Below the pieces are notes generated by a model. That model had not been told where the DNA came from, made no database searches, and saw nothing but the letters and a program-made list of their open reading frames with translations. From Cyprinodon diabolis (lineage: Eukaryota > Chordata > Actinopteri > Cyprinodontiformes > Cyprinodontidae), in assembly GCA_030533445.1 (NCBI GenBank), contig CM060065.1, forward strand, positions 23,481,474 through 23,545,473: a stretch of DNA of 64,000 bases. The letters run 5' to 3'. The position numbers were made by a program, and so were the translations under genes. The stretch's first letter is position 1. Every line of letters begins with the position of its first letter. Positions 50,283 to 62,689 of the stretch are shown here, piece after piece.

Positions 50283-50572
50283 TGTCATGATGCAATGGTT
50301 TTTACTAGCCCAAATGCAGAACTCACAGACACAGAGGGAGGATTAAAAGTCCAATATTTATTGGAACACACAGAAACTGCAGGTTCCAAGTTCAGACAGG
50401 CATGGTGGCACAGGTAAGACAACGATCCAGCTCAGAGGGGAGGTCACACTCAGCTTATATAGGGAAAGCTTCCTTAATCAGCAGAATGGAAAACAGCTGT
50501 CCATGCTGAGTCCAAGCTCCCCAGGCATGGATCCATGGCGCCCTCTGGTGGGCAAAGCCCCGGATCCTAACA
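50283..50572 (-). repeat. Downstream (3') LTR of compact retrotransposon
   Basis: 290 bp, TG...CA ends, identical to 51163-51452 except for five substitutions. Confidence 0.92.
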
Positions 50573-50787
50573 GTACCCCCCCCTCAAGGGCGGATTCCAG
50601 ACGCCCCAAAGAAAACAAAACAACTCGCCCATGGAGGGCGAAGGGCGAACCAGGGATGCCAGGAAGAGTCTCAGGTGACCGGCCATGGAACCGGCAGCAG
50701 AGCAGAGTCTCAGAAGCTGCAGGGGCCTTGGAGGAGGGCGTCACCTCCGCTTCAGGAGGAAGCACCGGAAGAAACACTGTCTCCGCT

Positions 50788-51168
50788 TCAGCAAGAAGCC
50801 CCGAGAAGGACGCCGTCTCCGCTCCCGCTGCTCAGCAACAGGCTCAAACAGGTACGCCCACTACGGCTCCACATCCAGAGCAGAGGAAGCCGCCGACTGC
50901 GGCTCCGCATCCGGAACAGAGAACGCCACCGACTGTGGCTCCACCTCAGGAACAGAGGGAACCACCGATTGTGGCTCCACCTCAGGAACAGAGGGAACCA
51001 CCGATTGTGGCTCCACATCCGGAGTCTCTGGAAGACGCAGAGCAGGCTCAGGGGTCTCCAGACGGCACAGAGCGGGCTCAGGGGTCTCCAGACGGCACAG
51101 AGCGGGCTCTCCAGGAGCGCGTAGAAGGAGTCTGCTGGGCTAGTCTGTTGGCTGGATCGTTCTGTCAT
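50788..51168 (-). pseudogene. gag-start remnant running into tandem repeats
   Basis: A 126-codon minus frame starts six bases inside the upstream LTR. SPADSFYALLE near its start resembles the MDPAD-type beginning of gag in fish Gypsy elements, with the initiator codon apparently lost. It then passes into repeats: about five 36-bp units at 50861-51030 (GATTGTGGCTCCACC type) and two and a half 30-bp units at 51040-51110. The frame stays open only because both unit lengths are multiples of three. No capsid or zinc knuckle motif follows, so a functional protein is unlikely. Confidence 0.35.
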
Positions 51169-51452
51169 GATGCGATGGTTTTTACTAGCCCAAATGCAGA
51201 ACTCACAGACACAGAGGGAGGATTAAAAGTCCAATATTTATTGGAACACACGGAAACTGCAGGTTCCAAGTTCAGACAGGCATGGTGGCACAGGTAAGAC
51301 AACGATCCAGCTCAGAGGGGAGGTCACACTCAGCTTATATAGGGAAAGCTCCCTTAATCAGCAGAATGGAAAACAGCTGTCCATGCTGAGTCCAAGCTTC
51401 CCAGGCATGGATCCATGGCGCCCTTTGGTGGGCAAAGCCCCGGATCCTAACA
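51163..51452 (-). repeat. Upstream (5') LTR of compact retrotransposon
   Basis: 290 bp. On the minus strand a TATATAAG box is at 51334-51341 and an AATAAA signal at 51237-51242, in the order expected for U3-R. Confidence 0.92.
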
Positions 51453-51457
51453 CAGAT

Positions 51458-54400
51458 AGTTTTTTTAAGTAGAGTTATAAGTTGTTTAGTTGTTTTTTTA
51501 CACTTGACTTTCGTTGTTTAAATATGAATAAATATGTAAAAATGGATGAAAGCATCACTGTCCCCATTTCCTATTTTGAATTCCATGATATGTATTTATT
51601 TTCATCTACAAATATCCCCAGATTAGATTGCAGAAATCTGGTGACCTTTGTTGCCAGTTCCTTTAACAGCTGGGTTAGCACATATATAAGAGTGGCCTTT
51701 TATAAAAGGAGCTTCAATTTAAATAGTTTAAATTTCCATTAATTACAGCATTAAATCAAATTTAGAATTGGTTAGTGTACATTCGATGTAAAAGTTAATT
51801 TTATGTATTCCATTAATTTCTGTAATTTAATCTAGATCCCAATACACAAACAGCAACTAATCATGATGATAATTGTGTGTTTTTTTTCTTCAAGTGTGAG
51901 TATTTGAGACAGAAGAATGTGTCTTGGGGGCTGCTTGTGACTGGTATGAGGGTGTCAGGAGCTGATGCAAATTAGCAAAGTACACCAGTGTAAAACCAAA
52001 TCAGAGAGAAAAAAGGAGAAAAGTAAATGAGTTGGAGAGGAAGTGAGAGAGGATTCTGGAGTGTGTGGAGTTCACAGCTCGGGCTACTTTCACACCTGCA
52101 GCCACTGAACTTGTTATGCACTCAAACACACACACACAATACACATTCTCTATCACTCACACAAACCAGATGACAACCTCATGACACGGCAACAACACAC
52201 CACAGCATACCACTTCTCTATCCTCTCAATCACCGTCTCGCTAATGACATGCAAATTAATATCCTGTTGTACTCAGGTCTCATCCATCATGGTAACAAGT
52301 AAAGCAATTTCTTTGGTTGACTTTGTAAGGAAAAATTGTGACCATCATTTAATTCTGTTATGTTGAAATGATTCATGTGATGTCTGCCTCTGCCCATCTT
52401 ATTTTAAAAATTAAACTTTATTTTATAAAAAAAATCGAACTATAAGGCATGCTTTATTGAAAATTATTGATCAAAGCCACCACACTGCATATATTTATTA
52501 CATTTATTTACTCTGTCATGTGTAAATTGTCATCTGCAAACTCTGAAAAAACTGAAAAAAGTGCCACCTGCCTTTCCATTTAACTAAATAGAATGTGAAA
52601 TTTTGTCCTCAAGTTTACAGACTGGATTGCTGAAGAGCATATTAAAATTATTGAAATAGTAAGTAGTGTACCTTTGAATTAACGCAATTTTTATCTCTTT
52701 GTGTTTGACATCAAAAGTAACTGTTCCACTTAGACTGAGAAAATGATTGATGCGCTTGAGTTGGTAACAGAGACTTCCATCAGTCTTTAAATTTTAATTT
52801 CATTTGAATACATTCACGATAATTATCAGAAATTTGAAAGGAGGCTATTACAACCATTTGCAAGGACTTCAAATGTTTTACAACAGGATTGGAACATCAA
52901 ATGTGAGCATAGCTGAATAGTTTTTAAATGCACTCATTAAAGCAATTGAATAATGTTGTGGTGTAGTGATCAGAAAGCAGCTTGTGTTCAAAGATAAGTT
53001 AAATTATGAGGTGTGCCACATAGAAAAACAGATCGCTTTTCAGAGTCTCAGTTTTTTTGTTAGCAGTTTTGCCACATGTAATTCACACAACTTTACTTTT
53101 ACATTGAGAACTGGTACTCAAAATACTTTCTCCAGGAAATTGATCAATGAACCCTATTTCAAGGCTATCAATAGCAAAAAGAGGTAAAATTGATGCATTT
53201 ATCCTGTGAAATCCAAATTCATCAGATGAAAAATAACAGTCTTATAAATTAACTGGATACTCTGTTTGATTTCAAGTTGAATACATGTTCAAATAAAAGT
53301 GTTTCCTTTACGTACTTTCTTACTTCTTACTGCAAGCATCAGGTATTTTTATTAATCTGAACCAGCACAAAAAACAGTGGTTAAAATGTGCTTTTTATAA
53401 TAAAACTTAAAAGTATGCACCTGAAAAAAATATCTTTATATAATTCAGTAGTGAAAGAACTTGTCTTAATTGCTTATTTCAAAACAGTCTGACGGCCAAG
53501 CACTCAGGGACTTGATATAATGCTCTAACACAATGACTCAGTCTAACCAGTGTCAAAATTTAAAACTGTACAGCCTGTTAAAGTTCCCTCAGCTGCTCAT
53601 TTTACATGGGGGCCTGTGAGTGCACATGCTTATTGTACATTGCTAAAACTACAATCAAGAAAGTTAAATCAAATTAATTATGCCCCAAAATTTGCACTGT
53701 ACCAACTGTTCAGTATAAATAAACAAATATGGTGTAAAACCACCTGATGGATGAATGAATGACAAACAGAGGGATGGATAGATGGATGGATAAATGAATG
53801 TTTTTGGCAGTGCTTTATAATGTTAAATAAGAAAGAAATTTTGCAAACAGGTATACTGTGTACTGTTTCAGCACATAATTTAAATATATGGTAGAAATAT
53901 TTCCAAAATAATATGAAAAATCTTTAGTCTTTAGGCAGATGAAAAACGTTTTAAAATGCTATCTATCTATATCCCATTGCAGCTTTATATAAATAACAAA
54001 AACAATTATTCCAGAATCTAAAGAATAGTCACATGAATTATTTTAACCTTATTTAAACTGGTCTTGTTGCCCTTTTTTTTATTTTATTTTTTTATTAAAT
54101 AAACTGTTTAGAAGCCCTACAGTAGCTGCAGGTATATCTCATTATATAGAAGAGAAGAGAAATCCTTTAAGTTATAAACTCAAGTGGTTCATTAGAACAT
54201 AAGAAATATCTTGCTATTAACCTTTTTTTATATTTGTGTAGGATAGTAATTTTAGCCTTTCAGCCCAGTGAAAAATCACACAGTTTTAGAGTTGTTCTAT
54301 AACACTATATTGATATTCAGGCAGGAGTAGAATTCAATATGTCATTCCAAAACGTTTCCTACGGAGAATCATTCCTTTCTCTATAATTTCCATAGAAAGT

Positions 54401-55840
54401 TTGTGCGCAAATGCGGTAATAGACACATTTATAACATCAAAAGGATTCAATTTTCTTTTCAATCACGTAACAGTATGAATAGCTTTTTCCATTGAATCTA
54501 ACAACGAGAAGCCATTACCACATGCTAAAGGATGGGTTGCCGCCACTTGCTTGTATGAAAGTGTGTCAAACAATTTTTCATGTCTCACATTTGTTCTTAC
54601 CAAACTGGCTCTGTCAAACAGGTTTATTTCTAATTTGTCAAGCAGAGGTCATTTTTATTTAAAATTGGTCACAGTCATCAGGAAAGTATATATAAATATA
54701 TATATATATATATAAACATACATATAGAGACAACATGAAATGTGTACTTTTGTTGTAGTCTCTTCAGTACCTCCTCTCTATGAGAATTTTACAAAGCACC
54801 CTGATGATAACAAGAATCTCTTAATTGCAGCTGATAAATAATTTTGAAATTATGACATCCAAAGCAAGACTGTGATTGCTCCACACTGAGCATTTTTATT
54901 CACTGTGGACATGGCTGGTATTCAAATGGATGGGTGATAAAAGCAAATATTTTCACCTCAATCTGGTAATGGTTCAGTTAGGAGCACTTTGTAGAAAATG
55001 TTTGCAGTAAATGACTGAAAGGGGGAGAGTTCCTAATCTTTTAGGGATATTGTAGCTGGAACATTCATTTCTCTTAGGCTTTTTGTGCTGCTGCACTGGA
55101 ATAAATGCAGATAGGGCAATTTAGGGGTATAAAAATATTAACCGCAGACTAAATTGTTGGTCTTTAGAAAACTTTTTCCCTAACAAAAAAAAGTATCTGC
55201 TTAGAAAAACAATATTCACAAATATATTCTATAGATATTTTTTTAATAATAAACATACACAGGCTTTTATGGGGGCTGAAATAACCTATGTTAAACAAAT
55301 ATAAAACTATCATTTACTTTAACAATAAAATTTTAAAAGCAAAGAGAAACTTTTCCCCTTTTTATTTTATTTAATTAATAAGCTGTAACTTCAGTTATCT
55401 TCCTTTCTAATATATCACAAAGTAGAATTGTTAGAATTTATTAAATAAACCTTATGTTAACATTTTTATTTCTTCCTTTTAATATGAGACAAATCAAGCT
55501 AGTTACCACAGAATTAAGAGTTGGAAAGTCATGCTTTACGCTTTCAAGTAAAGCTTCAGCAAGAAAATATCTGTTTTTGACGACACCTTAGCCATTCGAT
55601 ACTCCAATAACAACCTTTTTAGTTGAATTAAATTAAAATAAGTTAACTTTAGTCCCATTTTGTTTATAGACATGGCCACAATAGCAGGAGAAAATGACAA
55701 CTAATTGTGTAACACCATATAAGATTTAATATAAGGTTTTAACCAATCATTTTAAAGGTATGAAGATAGGAATTGACTGCATATCTATGACAGTTTAAGT
55801 GCTATTGATATTGTTCTCATGTGTTTAAATCAAAACCTAT
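51458..55840. other. No gene recognised
   Basis: AT-rich. 53745-53800 has GGAT/GAAT-rich sequence that may be an old SINE tail. A short TA run is at 54690-54712. Confidence 0.45.
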
Positions 55841-56168
55841 GTGGGGCCCTTAAGGTCATTATTCTTAATTTCCTCTCTCCACTATTAAAATGCTAGGCTC
55901 TTATACGCAGTACTAAAAGGCTCTCATTTGCACTCATTAAAAGCATTCATCTGCACTACTGAAACGCTTATATGCACTACTGATACACTCTCGAATACGT
56001 AGTATTGAAACGCTCTCACGCACTGCTGAAATGCTCTGGTACACACCACTGAAACTGTCTGTCTCACAGGTACGTCAGAGGGTTAGCTGGAGCCAACACA
56101 AACCAACAACGGCAGGTGGCCAAAACAAACCAGCATTGTTTTGGCTACACAAGGAACTTAAACGAGCA

Positions 56169-56339
56169 TATTGTTTTGCTGTTGGTTGCCTGAATCAACA
56201 AAGTTCAAACAATTCAGAGTTTTATCCAATACCTGGGGTCGGTTATCAAAACTTTAAGTTGTCTAAACCTGAAAACAGGGAAAATCTAGCTTTTCCTGTT
56301 TACAAAAAGAGTTTCCTCAACTTCTGTTTCAGTCACTGT
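56169..56339 (+). pseudogene. Possible THAP-like zinc finger of a transposase
   Basis: The frame reads YCFAVGC followed by NSEFYPIP and later NFCFSHC. C-x4-C then, after 45 residues, C-x2-H fits the THAP C2CH spacing, and FYPIP sits where THAP domains have F(H/Y)RFP. The invariant tryptophan and the AVPTIF box are not seen. TTCTGTTTCAG just before the last C/H pair looks like a splice acceptor, so the C-x2-H may be coincidental. THAP fingers occur in P-element and Kolobok transposases. No catalytic domain was recognised downstream. Confidence 0.35.
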
Positions 56340-56502
56340 AGTAACATTCTCCCCAGACCTAACCTGGTCGGTAGCAGGTTTTCTTCAGTAAACTCGGAGG
56401 TGCTGCTGTCTCAGCTCTCCTTAGAACCAATCACGTGTTTTATTTCCTTATATAGTCAGATTTTTGTCATAGTTTTGTGCATTAAAAAAATAAATAAAAA
56501 AA

Positions 56503-56506
<4 letters not shown>

Positions 56507-56536
<30 letters not shown>
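56507..56536. repeat. (TA)n microsatellite
   Basis: About 15 AT units following an A-rich run. Confidence 0.95.
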
Positions 56537-56538
<2 letters not shown>

Positions 56539-57419
56539 TTTACTAGGTCCATTAGACACATTAGGTTTTAAAAACAAACACTGCATGACTGTTTGACGAG
56601 GATCTTACTCAAGAATGATCGGCACCTTTTCACTGAGAATGAAATATTTATAGGGAGAGGATTCTACACCTCAGTTGACAGGGCATGAGATTACTTGTTT
56701 TTGGTTTTTTTTTTATATGAGCAAGATGCGGATAATTTTATTTTTATTTAGTTATATATACATTACATGAAGAATTACTGAAATTATTTTCAGATCAAAC
56801 GTAAATAGATTAATTAATTCCGCAAAGGAATTATTCCTATATATAAAGTTTTTATACTATTCACCTGCAGCGGCTGCCAGAAGATTTCATCTAAATAAAT
56901 ACATTGATGTACTACCATTCAAGAAATGATCCAATAATATTTTCACCATCACATCAGCTATGGCAAGCCGTTTTGATATGTTCTAGTTTTACTGAATATG
57001 TATTTCTGATATCTGAAAAAAACCAAAACATTTTCTTTGTCTAAATTACCATTTCGAACAAACAAACAAACAAAATTCTCCGTATCTAGAATAAACATTC
57101 TGTATGTCCATAAATTAGTTTCAGAATCTTATTTTTGTTTTCTACAAATGGAACAACAGAGAGGAGGGCTTTAAATGAACGTAAAACGGTCTGCCACTTC
57201 ATATAAACTTACGCATTAATTCAAGCAACAATCTTCTCCTTTGCCATCTTCCTCTTCTTAGTAGCTGTGGCACTGTTTCTCAGTCTTTTAAAAAAAATCT
57301 CCTTTTGTATTTTATTTTTTTTCACCTCTGGATTAAAATCTCTAGCTCCAGTGGGTGGAAATATGCACTTTCTGTTTCCTCTTGCATGGTGACTCTTTGA
57401 ATCTGCACTCCACTGATAA

Positions 57420-57605
57420 TGGCTTTTCATAATTGTTGCACACATGCTTAACTCTGAGTGGACCTAGTCAAAATTGATTTAACTAATTGATAGCAGCCAC
57501 TATGAAACCGAATACTCAGAGTTCCCAACTTTTGGCTAGATCAATTTGGAGTTGCGGATTTGAATCTGAATTTGTTACACCTGCTTCATGAAACAGACCC
57601 CTACT
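57420..57605. other. Possible small Harbinger-like repeat
   Basis: CTTAACTCTGAGTGGACCT, ACTCAGAGTTCCCAAC and CTTCATGAAACAGACCC are motifs I associate with fish Harbinger-type MITEs. The ends were not resolved. Confidence 0.3.
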
Positions 57606-57954
57606 GCCACTGCCAGACAAATAAAAAAACTACAGTAGCTGTGGTTAAAAGCATAGCTATAGACGGCCCTGTTAAAAGTAATAAAACCATAGGAGTGCAC
57701 AGAAGAAACATGCTCTTGTATGCAGCACACGTCTTACTAGGTAAATTAAGGTAAATAAAATAGTTTGTACACATGATGATTTGCTGAAGTAACGCTACTC
57801 ATCCTGCTATGCAAGTGCAGTTTGCTGTCAATATATGGCTGCTTCTTTTTTTTTACAATGGCATATATCAAGATAAAATCAGATGTTTTACAGCTTTGTG
57901 AAATGAAATACAAAAGCTAACAAAACTTGCAATATACCGTTGCTAAATTGGGGG

Positions 57955-57967
57955 ATGGGGGGGGGGG
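57955..57967. repeat. G-rich tract
   Basis: GGGGGATGG followed by a long G run, a simple repeat inside the 3.3-kb element. Confidence 0.85.
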
Positions 57968-58019
57968 TCCTTTCTCCCTCCTGCTATGCTCTACCAGAAA
58001 TAACAATGTTTACCAAATA

Positions 58020-58500
58020 TGATTCTACCCTTTCTGGACTTTTTGGTTCTGTTTAAGTTGTCTTTTTGAGATTTAAGTTACATTTTGATTTATGTAATTC
58101 TTTGTTTTCTGTGTCATCGGTTTAATTTCAATTATGTGTCATTGTAGTTGTTTTCTGGTTGTATTTGAGTTCTTAAGTATTTCTTGTTAACTCTGTGTTC
58201 CCCCCTTGTGCCAGTCTCCTTTCCCCTAGCTCCCTTCTTGATCCTTCTGTCCACACCTGCTCCCAATCAGCTGATTACTCCATTCTTTGTTCTGTTTGGC
58301 ATATATACTCCCCCTCTGCAGTAAGTGCTTGCCGGATTCTCTTCATTCCCTCCCTAACCTATGTGTTCAACCTTTGCTCTCCTTATTGAGTTATTTCTGG
58401 ATTTATGCTTTTGTTGTCACCACTCTTATTAATCTGCAAGACACCAACTTAGGTTCCATCTCTGCATTTGGATCCTCTACAAACATCCACTGAACCTGAA
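58020..58500 (+). mobile_element. Probable solo LTR remnant nested in the 3.3-kb element
   Basis: CTTTCTGGACTTTTTGG and GTTCCCCCCTTGTGCC are followed by a TATA-like GCATATATAC near 58300, a CT-rich leader and a terminal stretch TTTGGATCCTCTACAAAC. This layout is that of a fish Gypsy-type LTR. Exact ends and duplication not found. Confidence 0.4.
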
Positions 58501-59650
58501 ACCAACTGAAAAGGGACCCATATGCTCATATCTGCACTACTGAAACACTGTCATACGCATCCCTGAAAAAACTCTCCCGCAAGCTACTGAAAATCTCTTA
58601 TTCACAATACTCAAACATCCTCATACTCACCACTGAAATGTTGATAGATTTCTTGTGTGGTTATCAAGTTGTCTGTCAAGCCTGTCCCAAGAAATACTGG
58701 GGACAGTAGGATAAGGAGATTCTCAATATATGGCAAAGCTCCAAGAAAAAAAATAAGTAAAAATCTCCTTTTCTTTGCACATTACATCAGAATATAGAAT
58801 CTGAGATTAGAAAAAAAAATATGGTAATACTGTATATAAATATTTTGGCCAATGTATTCTGTCAAAATCTTTTGAACTGAAGGCATTACGAGGCTTCCTG
58901 GAATCACCTTTGCTTTTAAGCTTCCTTCCTGGTACTGAGCAACCATCAGTTTATCACAACATGGAAAAAGAAAACCTTTTCACCATATGTATTTCTGTTT
59001 CCACTGAAAGCCTTTTATAGTGTGTATGAGCATTTCAGAAGTGTGTATGAGAGCTTGTAGCGTTTCAGCATAGTGTGTGAGAGTGTTTCAATAGTGTGTA
59101 TAAGAGCCTTTAGCATTGTAGTAGTGTGTGTGAGAGCAAATTTGGAATAATGTCCTGTACGGCCCCTCATGTTTTAATGCATGGTACTAAATTTATTCAG
59201 TTTGGACAAGTAATGTATGGATCAAAACAAGTACGTATCGATTCGTATAGATTAACTGAACTCCAGTGAGACTTAAGTCACTAAGAAGAATCATTATATT
59301 ACAATTATTGAGCTGTAGTAAATTTACTCATTTTTTGTGTCCTATTGGGACTTGAATTAAGTCCACTTCACCTTCTGCTGATTGAAATGTGTATCTAGGT
59401 TTTTTGTTTTTCTTTCTGATTTAATAGTTCACTGATTTAAATTTTTAAGTATTACATGGGTTACATTTTCATGAATACCACATTAAGAGTCATTATATGA
59501 TATTTCACATATAAAAAACACTTCTGAAATCATCTTTATATTGATGTTTAATCTTTTCAGAAGAAACAAAGAAGTACATGTAGCTTATTTGAACTCCTGT
59601 TCATACCCCTTTGTTTTCTTACAAGGGTGTGCACCAGGATTTGACCTGTG

Positions 59651-60287
59651 TGTTGGGATCTGGAGATTCTACACCTTCTCCAGCAGAGTGCGCTGTGGAT
59701 CTCCTGGGCTGGAGCCCTCCAGCACAGCTGACGTTCATCAGCCCATCAGGAGACCTGCCTATATAACCAGCAGCCAGACCTTCCTTCAACGCCGCAGTGT
59801 TGACCAAGTTTGGAAACCTGTCTCTCGTGTGAAGCTCTGGATGAGCTTAGCCTGTTACCTACCTACCTGCCTGCCCTAGAGAGCCAAACCTGAAGATCTC
59901 ACTCTGGAATCCACCTGCTGCTCTTTAGGAAAGAGCTAATCCCTCAAACCAAGGTCTGTCACTAGCAAGTCAGAAGCTAGACACTGCTGCTGCTGAGCAC
60001 TCTGCTGAACCAACAGTCTCTGGACCCAACTGGTTCCCCCTCTCAGAAAGAAAGCCTGGACCTCTTCAAGGTATTTTCTGAAACACCTGAAAGCCCAACA
60101 ACTAATCTGTTAACCTGGCTAATCAAACTATCCGTCTCTGCAGACGCCTGAGAATCCTGCCCGGACCCGTTTCCAGAATCCAGTTCTTGTAAACTTTGTG
60201 CTAACCTTTAATAAACTCTGTTAAACTTTTCATCAGTCTCCAAGTGGTGTTCTGCATGTGGGTTGATTTCCTAAACCAACCATGACA
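59651..60287 (+). mobile_element. Solo LTR, 637 bp, with 5-bp duplication
   Basis: Starts TGTTGGGATCTGGAG and ends AACCATGACA. CTGTG flanks both sides (59646-59650 and 60288-60292). TATATAA lies at 59760-59766 and AATAAA at 60210-60215, in correct U3-R-U5 order. No internal region or second LTR is present, so it arose by LTR-LTR recombination. The ATGACA end is shared with the LTRs at 19332 and 51163. Confidence 0.88.
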
Positions 60288-60292
60288 CTGTG

Positions 60293-62039
60293 TGTATGAA
60301 TGCCTGTTCATGTGGTTGCATTAGCAACATTTGCAGTTTGCATGGTCCATTTACCATCATTTCCTAGTCTCTTACAAATAGTATAAAGGTTACACAAGCC
60401 ATTACTCTAACTGACTGCTTGCAAATGAGTCCCTGATTGTTAGAATCAACCTATTCCAGCAAATGGGTTAACTGGAGAAAGCAGTTAGCACTTTTCCAAA
60501 AATTATGTTAATCATGGAGGAGGAACAAAATCGGGGTTTGTAGAACTCCCCTCTGGGTTTCTGGTTTAAAATAAAACCTGGATTTGAAAACATGTATAAA
60601 TGATGAACATGTAAAAGTCAAATTTCAAGGGGATGACTCCTTCAATGCTCTGCAAAAAAGTGAATAAGTATTGCCTGAGAGCAGCGAACTAAATATATCA
60701 ATCTCAAACAGCAATACTGACGCAGATAATTTATTCTAAAACAAAACATTTTTTCAGATTCATTGTGTACATTTAACTACCACTACAAAAACAAATCAAA
60801 ACTAGTGAACTAAGTAGAAGCAATAGGGAAACACCAATGGTGGAATAGCCCACTAATCCTGTTTTAGAGAAGATGGTTAACATTTAAAGTACAAGCAAAG
60901 ATGCATTACAATACTCTAATTTCATAGACATTTTATTAACATTAAGGTTATTCATATGACTTCTCTTTGTTTTCTTTTCTTTCACTAGAAAGAGTTAATT
61001 ATTTTTCAGTTGGAAACCTTTTTTTTCCTGGCTCTTTTACATAGTTCAGCCCCAGGAGAAGTGCTTAGTGGAGCTAAGAAGAGACATGAGTGCCATAGCA
61101 CCTGACAGTATGTCAACTTTATATCTCATTGTAGAGACATGGGAGGTTTTTCAGTGTGTATGACTGAATGCCAGGTCTGCTACATCCTGCTTATTATTGA
61201 CTCGCAGAGAACAGAATGATTTTCTTGTAAATGTATGAAAATGGATTTAAGTATTCATTTTTCTTTCCTCAAATCCCAGCTGCAGCTATCTGCTTTTGTC
61301 ACGTCTATTCCTGCGTTCTGCCAGCTCTGATTTTAAGGCTCTGGCAGGGAGGATAGAGCTACTATTTAACAAAGCTGACAGGCTGGACAGTAATGCAGTT
61401 GTCTGGGCTTTTATTTTTTACTTGGGCTGAGGTTTTGAAAAGGCACAGTACGTTAGAATATAGTGCTTTTCGACAGGACCCACATGAAAGCTGAACTGTG
61501 GCCATGTGCACCAATTCCAGCCAGACATACAGTCAAAGCCTGTCTTTCTGTTTTCCATAAACTAAGAATATAGATGAAGTCCTATTGAACAGAAGGAGAA
61601 AATTTTGATTTGAAAATTTAGCCGTAGCATGGTACTATAAAGATCAGCATGGGAGGTCCAAATGCAATGTTTGTGAACAAAGACATGCACTGTTTATTTC
61701 AATAATGACAAAAGCTCTAAGACAACACTGGGATACCTTTTGGCTAAAAGAATAGAACACATATAACTTAGCTAATAACAGAACCTTACATCAAAAACTA
61801 ACAGTGTGATACCTAGCAGGGGCAAAAAAAAAAAGATTATTTGCATTGATTCATCAATGTTTTGGGACTTCTGGTGATTTTAAAACTGATCACACTTTTT
61901 AATATATATTGGAATAATGTGCAAAACTTCCTGGAAAATATCAAAGTTGATCTACAAACTGAATTAAGCTCACACATCAATGCTTAAATGGAATTCAGAG
62001 AGGAAGCTCTGAAACTCTAAATGCATTTTGCAAGAAATG
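60293..62039. other. No gene recognised
   Basis: AT-rich sequence without repeat ends or long frames. Confidence 0.45.
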
Positions 62040-62068
62040 CAAGAATGCATTTTCAAAATGCATTCTTG
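62040..62068. repeat. Perfect hairpin, 14-bp arms
   Basis: CAAGAATGCATTTT, a single C, then its exact reverse complement. Confidence 0.85.
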
Positions 62069-62080
62069 TTAAATGCAACA

Positions 62081-62260
62081 AAATGAACTCTCTCTATTTA
62101 ACCCATGACCTTGGGGAGCAGTGGTCTGCCATCCTGGGGTACCCACTGAGCAGTCTGGGGTTAAGGGTCTTTGCTCAGGGACCCAGAGTGGCAGTCTGGA
62201 GGAGTGGGGCTTAAACTCAGAACCTCTGGATTCCAAGCGCAATGCCCTAACCACTAGTCA
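62081..62260 (-). mobile_element. tRNA-derived SINE, minus strand
   Basis: Reversed, it begins GACTAGTGGTTAGGGCATTG (A box) and has GAGTTTAAGCCCC (B box), then CTGCCACTCTGGGTCCCTGAG and ACCCTTAACCCC. This is the layout of another common fish tRNA SINE. Confidence 0.8.
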
Positions 62261-62689
62261 AAAAACATATTAATTGGACAAGTAAGAAAGCAAATACCTT
62301 CAGAGAAGTTGTATTTTTTATTAGTACAAAGCCCGCATGGAAGGTAGTGCATGCATGAGTACTGTATTGGACAAAATGGTATAAAATCTTTAAAAATGTA
62401 AACTTCTAAACAAAAATTCTATGTCCATCTGAAATATGCTTTGAGATCCATTATATCTTTACCAACAGAACTTTTCAACCCTCAAGTTAGAATCTAATGG
62501 AGATAAGTAGCAGGCCATGGGATAATCCTTGGTTAAAAAGAGCTTGAACGCTAAGAAACAAACTTGCCGTGTAAGGCTCTAGAACAAAGGTGGTCAACCA
62601 GTTCAGCATCAGGGACCAACCCAAGTTGTAGCAGCCACTAAAGACCATCAATACAAAATTTCCACACTTTTTTAATCGCTTATATTGTG
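62261..62689. other. No gene; possible hAT scrap at 62584-62640
   Basis: GGTGGTCAACCAGTTCAGC...CAGGGACC resembles the ends of Charlie-type hAT elements. Otherwise AT-rich. Confidence 0.3.

Larger units (their letters stand above)
50283..51452 (-). mobile_element. Compact non-autonomous LTR retrotransposon, 1170 bp
   Basis: Two 290-bp LTRs (50283-50572 and 51163-51452) flank only 590 bp of internal sequence. CAGAT duplicates lie at 50278-50282 and 51453-51457. On the minus strand the LTRs start TGTTAGGATCC and end CATCATGACA. A polypurine tract (GAGGGGGGGG, 50576-50585) precedes the downstream LTR, which fixes the minus orientation. The LTRs differ at five positions, about 98.3 percent identity. 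The interior keeps a gag-start-like segment and tandem repeats but no pol. Probably Gypsy-type. Confidence 0.9.
55841..59172. mobile_element. 3.3-kb inverted-repeat element with subterminal tandem repeats
   Basis: The left end (GTGGGGCCCTTAAGGTCATTATTC) and the inverted right end (GAGGGGCCGTACAGGACATTATTC) match at about three quarters of the first 37 bp. Inside each end lie 22-25-bp tandem units of CACTACTGAAACGCTCTCAT type: seven at 55895-56060, five at 58522-58640 and, inverted, six at 59010-59136. A THAP-like finger is encoded near the left end. Secondary insertions include an LTR (about 58020-58500). The target duplication was not resolved and the superfamily is unknown. Confidence 0.55.

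Noticed and set aside
50503..51297. 264-codon plus-strand frame rich in Pro, Glu and Gln
   Set aside because: It runs from one LTR through the tandem repeats into the other LTR on the antisense strand of the element. It stays open because of 36- and 30-bp repeat units.
55895..56060. Regular short repeats that might look like a CRISPR array
   Set aside because: Units are degenerate, directly adjacent without unique spacers, occur near transposon ends in inverse orientation, and the genome is a vertebrate.
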